This document shows positions 1 through 4,743 of a stretch of DNA of 6,593 nt, in pieces. Location of the stretch: the NCBI GenBank assembly GCA_919901895.1, contig CAKKQI010000280.1:1-6593 (forward strand), read 5' to 3'. The notes under the pieces are model-generated. The model was given only the letters and a program-made list of their open reading frames with translations, made no database searches and was not told the DNA's origin. The stretch is from Candidatus Brocadiaceae bacterium. Lineage in GTDB: Bacteria > Planctomycetota > MHYJ01 > JACQXL01 > CAKKQI01. Each line of letters opens with the position of its first letter. Within the stretch, counting starts at the first letter, position 1. Made by a program: the position numbers and the translations under genes.

Positions 1-1261
1 TGACTTCTTTCAAAAACGGTTCATTCAAATCAGCGGTATTCCAAAGTTGTTTTAAAGACCCGGCGCTTAAGGCAACCAGTGAAGCAACCGGATTGGGATT
101 CGGACCGGTAATTAGCAGTGTCGCAAAAATATTAGCAAATATTTTCTCTCCATCGGCCGCCACGCCAAATATTCCGTTAAAACGAAAGTTATTTCTCAGC
201 GCGAAAGAATTTCCCGTTTCCTGCAAACTGGGCGGGAAAACACTTTGTAACGCACCGGAATCGGCTTTTATCTGGCTGATACTCACCCCGTTATTCAGAT
301 AAATAAAATCGGTCGTAATAGCCGGATAAATGGTGAAAAATGACCTGGGCCGTTCGGTCGGAAGCCGCCGGGCATGAGACCGTTCAGCATCAATAAAACC
401 ACCCTGAGTAGCCGGCGCAAATTGGTGGGACCATTTTTTTATGTCGTTCATACCATCATAATTTATCACCTGATTATGGGCATTATTACCGCCCCAGGTC
501 AACCAATCACTCCGGTCGTCGGTCTGCGTTTTCTCGGTTAAATTCAATTGCTCCAGTAAAGACAGAATTTCATTAACCGTCAACTGTCGGCGTCCCCACT
601 CAACGGTGCTATGCCCGTAATTGGCACTTAATTTATCTTTAACTAATTGATAATCTGATTGCCTTCCTTGCCGTAGATAACTCACGGCCAGTTTCAGCAT
701 CGTATCTGATTTAGGAATTTCCGAATCAGGATACAAATCCAATAATTGCTCCCAGTAACCGGATGCTTCAGCTAAACGCCCTTGCTCGACCAATATCTCA
801 GCCAGATAATTGGCCGCGTTATCGCCATACGCACTGAGGAACATCTCGTCGACCAATCGTTTTAAAAGAGCAATATCGGAATTTTTTACCGCCTTTCCAA
901 ATAACCCTTCGCTCAGGGTATCAAACATCTGATGATAAACCGCCATACCTTCCGGGGGATAACGAATAAGTTTTTGGAAAAAATATTGTTTGGTCCCGAC
1001 AAAATAATTTGTATCGATCAAACAAACGCTATCAGGAAATTTTTTAATAATCGACTGGTATTGTTCGATCGCCCGACGCCACTGCCCCGTTTGCTCTAAC
1101 TCTTCGGCTTTTTTCAGATAAGGCTCAACTTCTTCGGATTCTATATAAATACTCCGGGCGGCTGATTGGGCAAAAGAAATAGAACGTCCCGCTTCAGGCA
1201 TAAAATTATAGAGACAGCCGAGTATTAAAATACCTAATAAAATAATTTTTAAACGCATCAT
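1..1261 (-). CDS. Exported TPR / PQQ-type beta-propeller protein, C-terminus beyond the window
   Basis: The frame is open from an ATG at 1261 to the left edge (420 codons, no stop seen). A second ATG follows directly. Residues 4-16 are a hydrophobic stretch after Met-Met-Arg-Leu-Lys. It is followed either by a lipobox-like Ile-Leu-Gly-Cys (Cys16) or by a signal peptidase I-like site after Ser-Phe-Ala (residue 31), so export or lipidation is likely. Residues about 45-230 are helical and TPR-like, with EKxGQW/AIEQYQxIIKKFPDS-type repeats, and contain a Pro-Pro-Glu-Gly motif near residue 102. From residue 253 (Trp-Leu-Thr-Trp-Gly-Gly-Asn-Asn) the protein turns into beta-propeller repeats: AITTDFIYLNNG near 314, DGEKIFA near 370 and LVALSAGS...LWN near 395-407. 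These resemble PQQ-like (BamB-type) blades. This architecture is known from Planctomycetes-like bacteria. Function is unknown; a surface or periplasmic scaffold or binding protein is an inference. It lies 8 nt after rsmD, so it is probably co-transcribed. An AAGGA lies 13 nt upstream of the ATG, inside rsmD. Confidence 0.8.
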   Translation of the reverse strand, partial: MMRLKIILLGILILGCLYNFMPEAGRSISFAQSAARSIYIESEEVEPYLKKAEELEQTGQWRRAIEQYQSIIKKFPDSVCLIDTNYFVGTKQYFFQKLIRYPPEGMAVYHQMFDTLSEGLFGKAVKNSDIALLKRLVDEMFLSAYGDNAANYLAEILVEQGRLAEASGYWEQLLDLYPDSEIPKSDTMLKLAVSYLRQGRQSDYQLVKDKLSANYGHSTVEWGRRQLTVNEILSLLEQLNLTEKTQTDDRSDWLTWGGNNAHNQVINYDGMNDIKKWSHQFAPATQGGFIDAERSHARRLPTERPRSFFTIYPAITTDFIYLNNGVSISQIKADSGALQSVFPPSLQETGNSFALRNNFRFNGIFGVAADGEKIFANIFATLLITGPNPNPVASLVALSAGSLKQLWNTADLNEPFLKEV

Positions 1262-1269
1262 AATAGAGA

Positions 1270-1851
1270 CTAGGTCCTTAAAAATGTTAATACTGTTTGC
1301 CCGTATTCCCGGTAATCATAAGAGGTTAAATTCACGAAATCAGCCGGTTTTATCTGTCCGCGGCGATGCTCCACAATTATTCGGCCAGCCGGCTTCAAAA
1401 CCGACTGCCTCCCCATTTCTTCCAGAACATTGATTAATTTTTCTTTAAGGATCCGGTCATCCAGCATCCGGTAAGGCGGGTCAATAAAAACCAGGTCAAA
1501 GCAATAATTTTGTTCCAGGGCATACGGAATAATTTTTAGCCCATCCAGCCAAACGGCCAAGGCCCCGGACTGAAACTGCAAATTAGCAATATTTTGTTTA
1601 ATAATCTCAAGACATTTTTTATTATATTCTACAAAAAGGCAAAAATCCGCTCCCCGGCTTAATGCCTCCAATCCCAGACTACCAGTTCCGGCAAAAAGGT
1701 CAAGGACTTTTTGCCCGTTCACCGTTTGACCTAAAATATTAAAAAGTGAATTACGTAAGCGGGCTAAAGCCGGTCTGGTCGCCAGCCCGTCCGGACTGGC
1801 TAACCGTCTGCCTCTGGCTGAACCACCTAAAATCTGAATTTTATTTGGCAT
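1270..1851 (-). CDS. rsmD: 16S rRNA (guanine-966 N2)-methyltransferase RsmD
   Basis: The 193-residue protein has the usual length for RsmD, which uses S-adenosylmethionine to methylate G966 of 16S rRNA during 30S assembly in the cytoplasm. The N-terminus has the family pattern IxxGxxRGRRLxxPxGxxxRP (residues 5-27), followed by LRNSLFNIL (32-40). The SAM-binding motif I is VLDLFAGTGSLGLEALSRGA (49-68), with an acidic Glu75 at the end of the next strand. The catalytic NPPY-type motif is Asp-Pro-Pro-Tyr at 124-127. The start is an ATG. Upstream there is only a weak purine stretch (AAGA), and the leader contains the palindrome that closes uvrC. It lies downstream of uvrC by 59 nt and upstream of the beta-propeller gene by 8 nt. 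In many genomes rsmD is followed by coaD; that is not the case here. No key residue appears to be missing. Confidence 0.93.
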   Translation of the reverse strand: MPNKIQILGGSARGRRLASPDGLATRPALARLRNSLFNILGQTVNGQKVLDLFAGTGSLGLEALSRGADFCLFVEYNKKCLEIIKQNIANLQFQSGALAVWLDGLKIIPYALEQNYCFDLVFIDPPYRMLDDRILKEKLINVLEEMGRQSVLKPAGRIIVEHRRGQIKPADFVNLTSYDYREYGQTVLTFLRT

Positions 1852-1864
1852 ATTCTTGATATAG

Positions 1865-1914
1865 ATAAAATTTTTCGTCCCCGCTCATCGCGGGACAGGC
1901 ACGAAAAATTTTAT
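1865..1914. repeat. AT-rich palindrome with a GC-rich palindrome in its loop, at the uvrC stop
   Basis: Two perfectly complementary 14-nt arms (1865-1878 and 1901-1914, ATAAAATTTTTCGT against ACGAAAAATTTTAT) enclose 22 nt. The enclosed part contains its own inverted repeat, CCCGC (1880-1884) against GCGGG (1890-1894), and carries the CCTGTCCC signature of the small GC-rich repeat family when read on the minus strand. The uvrC stop codon TAA (1913-1911) is part of the AT arm. In mRNA the whole unit would fold as a long hairpin between uvrC and rsmD. It could act as an RNA stability or attenuation element, but no uridine run outside the stem makes it a classic terminator. Confidence 0.8.
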
Positions 1915-3296
1915 AGATACATCCTTTTCTTTCTTAACAGGTGATGATATTTTTGGGCAAAGCGGTGGGCTTCGTCGCGCACGTATTGCAATAATTTAAA
2001 ACCGGATGAATTCATATCTCCTCTAATCGGACTGGACCGCCCGACCCCGCCTGGGGCGGGACAAGTTATATATAACGTATCCCGCTCAGAGCGGGACAGG
2101 TCCGTGTCCAACCCGGTTTGTTTTTTCTTCAAATGTAATTTACCTTTGGCCAGGGCCGCCAGACACGGCGGTTTAATGCCCAGTAATTTAAAAACCTGTG
2201 CAGCCGTATTCAGATGTCCCATTCCACCATCTATTAATAACACATCGGGGAGCAGATCATTTTCGTCCCGCTTGAGCGGGACAGTTGAAGATTGATATCG
2301 CCGTTTAACCACCTCAGCCAGCCGCCGGTAATCATCCGGATATCCTTCCGGCGTAAATTTAATCCGGTAACGGCGGTATCCGGCTTTAAACGGCTCTCCG
2401 TCAACAAAAGTTACCAGAGAACCGACCGCTTCGGTGCCTTTAATGTCCGAGATATCCACTCCCTCTATCTTACGGGGTGGTTGGGACAGATGGAGTAATT
2501 TTTGTAAATCTTTTAACCGTTCGGCCGGACTGAGCGCAGCCAGCGACCCCTCATAAAAATCACCCAATTTACCGGTCCGGTTAATTGAACGCACGGATAT
2601 AATCTGGTCGCGATAAAAGGCCGCCGATTCAAAATCTTGTTTTCCGGACACCTGATTCATTTTTCGTTCCAGCCGTTTCAATAAAACGGTTTTCCGGTCG
2701 GTCAGGAATTCATGCAGTGAGCGGATGATTTCAGCATAATCCGACTTATTAATATTATTGATACAAGGCGCCGCGCATTGATTAAGATGATAGAGCAAAC
2801 AGGCGCGGTTATTAGAAGATTGGACCTCGCTGATTTTTAGCCGGCAGGTTCTGAACTTAAATATTCTCTGGAGGACTTTTAAGGCGCTCCGTAAATCGCC
2901 CGCCTGAGTAAACGGACCATAATAAATAAGGTTACTTTTCCCACGGTCGCGAGTAATAAAAACCCGGGGGAAATCTTCACGGGTTACCGCCAGAAGCGGA
3001 AATGTTTTGTCGTCTCTGAGGTTAACATTATATTTCGGCTGGATATCGCGGATTAACCGCGCCTCCATTAATAGGGCATCAATTTCGGAATCGGTCTGCA
3101 GGTAATCAACTTTCTTAACCTGACTCATCAACGTATTAACCTTAGGAGGCAAATCGGATGATGCCTGAAAATAACTCTGCACCCGGTGTTTCAGGCTCTT
3201 CGCCTTACCTATATAGAGAACGCGGCTTTGACGGTCTTTCATCAAATAAACACCCGGTTCAGACGGCATCTTTTGTATTTTTTTCTTCAGGTTCAT
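1911..3296 (-). CDS. uvrC: Excinuclease ABC subunit UvrC, short form carrying in-frame palindromic inserts
   Basis: UvrC makes both DNA incisions in nucleotide excision repair together with UvrB. Numbering is from the ATG at 3296. The GIY-YIG nuclease domain is at residues 14-80 (Gly-Val-Tyr17, Tyr28-Ile-Gly, Arg38, Glu78). A Cys-rich stretch around 149-180 has the form RTCRLK...CLLYHLNQCAAPC. The UvrB-binding UVR motif is at about 205-238. The RNase H-like domain keeps all catalytic acids: Asp281 (VDIS), Asp321/322 (PDDY), Asp356 (LLIDGG) and His444 in RDEAHRF. The protein is 461 residues against about 600 in the family. Only about 40 residues join UVR to the RNase H domain, and the protein ends just after RDEAHRFA, so the C-terminal helix-hairpin-helix domain is absent. 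Three GC-rich palindromes are translated within the RNase H domain (residues 338-344, 399-407, 412-420). An in-frame TTG sits at 3299, but the promoter position favours the ATG. First gene of the probable operon uvrC-rsmD-beta-propeller. Confidence 0.92.
   Translation of the reverse strand: MNLKKKIQKMPSEPGVYLMKDRQSRVLYIGKAKSLKHRVQSYFQASSDLPPKVNTLMSQVKKVDYLQTDSEIDALLMEARLIRDIQPKYNVNLRDDKTFPLLAVTREDFPRVFITRDRGKSNLIYYGPFTQAGDLRSALKVLQRIFKFRTCRLKISEVQSSNNRACLLYHLNQCAAPCINNINKSDYAEIIRSLHEFLTDRKTVLLKRLERKMNQVSGKQDFESAAFYRDQIISVRSINRTGKLGDFYEGSLAALSPAERLKDLQKLLHLSQPPRKIEGVDISDIKGTEAVGSLVTFVDGEPFKAGYRRYRIKFTPEGYPDDYRRLAEVVKRRYQSSTVPLKRDENDLLPDVLLIDGGMGHLNTAAQVFKLLGIKPPCLAALAKGKLHLKKKQTGLDTDLSRSERDTLYITCPAPGGVGRSSPIRGDMNSSGFKLLQYVRDEAHRFAQKYHHLLRKKRMYL
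2040..2066 (-). repeat. GC-rich palindromic element inside uvrC (copy A)
   Basis: The minus strand reads CTTGTCCCGCC then CCA then GGCGGG. The inverted repeat is CCCGCC (2046-2051) against GGCGGG (2055-2060) around a 3-nt centre. It is translated in frame as Cys-Pro-Ala-Pro-Gly-Gly-Val-Gly-Arg (UvrC residues 412-420), in the variable loop before the conserved RDEAHRF segment. The T of the shared TGTCCCG core is at codon position 1. Confidence 0.7.
2076..2102 (-). repeat. GC-rich palindromic element inside uvrC (copy B), 27-nt insertion
   Basis: The core TCCCGCT (2080-2086) pairs with AGCGGGA (2090-2096) around CAG. On the minus strand it begins with CCTGTCCCGC. It is translated as Asp-Leu-Ser-Arg-Ser-Glu-Arg-Asp-Thr (residues 399-407). 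Minus-strand GACACG (2108-2103) lies just before the element and near-identical GATACG (2081-2076) is at its end. Removing 27 nt restores Gly-Leu-Asp-Thr-Leu-Tyr, which fits the GLETLF-type sequence normal for UvrC here. The core T is at codon position 2. Confidence 0.78.
2265..2284 (-). repeat. GC-rich palindromic element inside uvrC (copy C)
   Basis: A perfect 8-bp inverted repeat, GTCCCGCT (2265-2272) against AGCGGGAC (2275-2282), has a 2-nt centre. On the minus strand it reads CTGTCCCGCTCAAGCGGGAC. It is translated as Thr-Val-Pro-Leu-Lys-Arg-Asp (residues 338-344), in the loop between the RRY helix and the PDVLLIDGG strand of the RNase H domain. The core T is at codon position 3. Confidence 0.75.
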
Positions 3297-3302
3297 CAAA
3301 GT

Positions 3303-3330
3303 ATTATAATTAATACAGATTTATTGTCAA
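3303..3330 (-). promoter_or_regulatory. Sigma70-type promoter of uvrC, consensus hexamers, leaderless position
   Basis: On the minus strand a perfect TTGACA (3330-3325) and a perfect TATAAT (3308-3303) are separated by 16 nt. The -10 hexamer is followed by six bases (ACTTTG) and then the uvrC ATG at 3296. The expected start of transcription therefore falls at or within a base or two of the A of the ATG, and there is no room for a Shine-Dalgarno sequence. The hexamers are seen directly; leaderless translation is an inference. Confidence 0.8.
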
Positions 3331-3353
3331 TAACAAAATTCTGTTTGGGAAAC

Positions 3354-3377
3354 ATTGGGACACCGAGCGTGTCCAAA
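3354..3377. repeat. Short inverted repeat GGACAC/GTGTCC upstream of uvrC
   Basis: GGACAC and GTGTCC are perfectly complementary around CGAGC. The pairing extends outward through TTGG/CCAA if one G is bulged. It lies about 25 bp upstream of the uvrC -35 hexamer. It could be an operator-like dyad or another member of the small palindrome population; only the symmetry itself is visible. Confidence 0.45.
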
Positions 3378-3457
3378 ACCATTTTACAGAGCAATAATAA
3401 GCGCTATTTTGGGGTAAATCTGGATTTCACTAACAGAAACTTTACCACTTACCAACT

Positions 3458-3589
3458 TTAGGCAGTGACTGTTGCCAGTTTCCGCTCTCCACTGACTACT
3501 TTCCGGGTTATTTTGAGTAGATTATGGGCGATGGTCGCCCATTTCCAGATACTATCAAATCCACTTAAGAAACACACCAAATAATCAAT
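3458..3589 (-). pseudogene. Possible transposase C-terminal remnant
   Basis: Minus-strand codons from 3589 to a TAA at 3460-3458 give 43 residues. They include GFDSIWKWATIAHNLLKI followed by a basic tail, which resembles the end of DDE-type transposases, where a hydrophobic helix carries an (I/A)AHNLxKI-like motif. There is no start codon context, a stop lies just upstream, and no other part of a transposase is seen, so only a fragment would remain. The codons for WATIAHN form an 8-bp perfect inverted repeat (3524-3531 against 3535-3542). The family cannot be assigned, and a chance resemblance is possible. Confidence 0.4.
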
Positions 3590-3690
3590 TTAGTTATTAT
3601 CTTCAAAATTATTCCACTTATTTTTTAACTACTATATTTGCGAATTCGGGGTGACACCATACTCAATTCGCCCTGGCCTTTGGTTTCGGG

Positions 3691-3780
3691 CCGTCCCGCA
3701 AGCGTCGGACTTTATGTCCGACTCTAAAGACGGCGGGAGATATCCGCCAGCACGCCCCGTCCCGCTGAAGCAGGGCGGGG
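3691..3780. repeat. Cluster of three GC-rich hairpins
   Basis: Hairpin 1 is GTCGGAC (3704-3710), loop TTTAT, GTCCGAC (3716-3722). It can be enclosed by an outer CCGTC (from 3691) against GACGG (3729-3733). Hairpin 2 is GGCGG (3732-3736) against CCGCC (3744-3748), and it competes for part of the same bases. Hairpin 3 is CCCCG-T-CCC (3755-3763) against GGG-CGGGG (3773-3780), with an inner GC-TGAA-GC. Hairpin 3 shares the GTCCCGCT core of the repeats found in uvrC. This could be a stack of REP-like repeats or a structured RNA; there is no evidence of its own promoter. Confidence 0.6.
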
Positions 3781-3810
3781 AGAACGGATCCCACGCTACA
3801 ATTATTTCTT

Positions 3811-3829
3811 TTATTAGACGCTCTAATAA
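3811..3829. repeat. AT-rich 8-bp hairpin
   Basis: TTATTAGA (3811-3818) and TCTAATAA (3822-3829) are perfectly complementary around CGC. Neither side is followed by a clear T-run in the downstream direction, so I do not call it a terminator. It could be an operator-type dyad about 80 bp upstream of the tsaB promoter. Confidence 0.45.
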
Positions 3830-3911
3830 TAGTAGGCATTGATATAAATAATACATCATCCTCATTTATTATCAAGGGAATTTCCTGATTCTGTAGATAA
3901 ATCATTACAAA

Positions 3912-3940
3912 TTGACAAAACAGAAACGATTTGATATGTT
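3912..3940 (+). promoter_or_regulatory. Sigma70-type promoter of tsaB-alr
   Basis: A perfect TTGACA (3912-3917) is followed after 17 nt by TATGTT (3935-3940), which matches four of six bases of the -10 consensus. Transcription would start near 3947 and leave a leader of roughly 48 nt before the tsaB ATG. It is divergent from the uvrC promoter. Confidence 0.6.
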
Positions 3941-3942
3941 AT

Positions 3943-3968
3943 ATAAAATTTTGTCTGCAAAATTTTAT
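3943..3968. repeat. AT-rich double palindrome in the tsaB leader
   Basis: ATAAAATTTTG (3943-3953) and CAAAATTTTAT (3958-3968) are perfectly complementary around TCTG. Each arm also contains the self-complementary AAAATTTT. It overlaps the expected transcription start of tsaB and ends about 8 nt before the GTGAGGA ribosome-binding stretch. It belongs to the same family as the palindromes at 1865-1914 and 5866-5892. Confidence 0.75.
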
Positions 3969-3994
3969 CCTTGTAGTGAGGATACCGAATCTAT

Positions 3995-4705
3995 ATGAAC
4001 GTTATTGCGATTGAAACTTCAGGGCTTAACGGCAGCGTCGCCCTGCTGAAAAACGATGTTATTTTAAAAGAAGGCCGTTTAAAACGCGGGATGGTCCACG
4101 GAAAACTGCTTCTCCCGTCTTTGCAACGGGCGTTAAAAGAAACACGCTGGTCTCTAAAAAAAATCAATCTGGTGGCCGTGGATATCGGACCGGGTTCTTA
4201 TACCGGTTTACGAGTAGGTTTAGCCGCGGCTAAAACCCTGGCCTATGCGCTAAAAACCAAACTCATCGGCGTATCTTCGCTGGACGCGATGACGGAAAAC
4301 ATTGTTCCCAAATATGATTATATCGTTCCGGTAATAGACGCTAGATGGCAACAGATATATTCGGCGGTGTATCAACGGAGTAATAACCCCCTCGTCAATA
4401 GTAAGGGGACTGATAAATTAGACAAGATTTTCATCTGGCAAAGAATAACCGATTATCTCTCCCTGGAACCGGCCAAACTCTTGAAAATATTACCGGAACT
4501 TGTCCGCCGAAGAGGCGAAAATGTCTTGCTATTCGGCAATGCTCTGGTAAAATATAAAAATGTTTTTAACCGGCCGGGAATAATCTTTGCGCCACAAAAC
4601 CGATGGATTCCCCGGGCCGGGAAAATCGGCCAATTGGGCTATCATTATTTTAAATCAGGCCGCCGCGATAACCCGTTTAAATTAATTCCGCTGTATCTCA
4701 AATAA
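3995..4705 (+). CDS. tsaB: tRNA N6-threonylcarbamoyladenosine synthesis protein TsaB
   Basis: TsaB is the inactive ASKHA-fold partner of TsaD. With TsaE it forms the cytoplasmic complex that places threonylcarbamoyl on A37 of tRNAs reading ANN codons. The 236-residue length is usual for bacterial TsaB. The N-terminus has the family's MNVIAIETSG...SVAL opening, followed by MVHGKLLLPSLQRAL (33-47) in the place of the family's H(S)xxLLP segment. The signature DIGPGSYTGLRVGLAAAKTLA spans 63-83, with KLIGVSSLDAM just after it. The C-terminal half is variable, as is normal, and ends in PLYLK. The ATG has GTGAGGA upstream with a fairly long 12-nt spacer. tsaD, tsaE and rimI, common neighbours elsewhere, are not in this window. 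It is followed after 38 nt by alr, probably in one transcript. Confidence 0.92.
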   Translation: MNVIAIETSGLNGSVALLKNDVILKEGRLKRGMVHGKLLLPSLQRALKETRWSLKKINLVAVDIGPGSYTGLRVGLAAAKTLAYALKTKLIGVSSLDAMTENIVPKYDYIVPVIDARWQQIYSAVYQRSNNPLVNSKGTDKLDKIFIWQRITDYLSLEPAKLLKILPELVRRRGENVLLFGNALVKYKNVFNRPGIIFAPQNRWIPRAGKIGQLGYHYFKSGRRDNPFKLIPLYLK

Positions 4706-4743
4706 ACCGAATCTGAGATAAAACTTCTGAAAGAAATTTTATA

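Larger units (their letters stand above)
3341..3900. other. Spacer without an intact gene, rich in palindromes
   Basis: This is the bulk of the roughly 700-bp region between the divergent uvrC and tsaB promoters. I see no convincing gene. Short open frames exist on both strands around 3650-3905, but they lack a ribosome binding site and run through hairpin-forming GC-rich repeats. An 80-codon minus-strand frame beginning at 3905 has a plausible first 30 residues, but its second half is only translated palindromes. What can be supported here is a small palindrome (3354-3377), a transposase-like remnant (3458-3589), a hairpin cluster (3691-3780) and an AT hairpin (3811-3829). The region looks like a sink for mobile or repetitive DNA. 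Confidence 0.6.

Noticed and set aside
93..302. 69-codon plus-strand frame at the left end
   Set aside because: Opposite the open minus-strand frame whose beta-propeller repeats are recognisable across the same bases.
1865..2284. CRISPR-like array from the repeated GTCCCGC units
   Set aside because: The units are short, imperfect and irregularly spaced, lie inside coding sequence, and are separated by conserved UvrC sequence rather than by spacers.
2104..2498. Two plus-strand frames opposite uvrC
   Set aside because: Antisense shadows of the clearly conserved UvrC frame.
3299..3299. TTG at 3297-3299 as the uvrC start
   Set aside because: It is followed at once by ATG, and the promoter places the likely transcript start at or after this codon. 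It adds only one residue, so the choice hardly matters.
3651..3842. 63-codon plus-strand frame through the hairpin cluster
   Set aside because: The composition is that of translated palindromes, with no start signal and no recognisable domain.
3663..3905. 80-codon minus-strand frame with a reasonable-looking first 30 residues
   Set aside because: No ribosome binding site. The second half is the translation of the GC-rich hairpin cluster, and the start overlaps the divergent tsaB promoter region. It may be a decayed fragment, but that cannot be supported.
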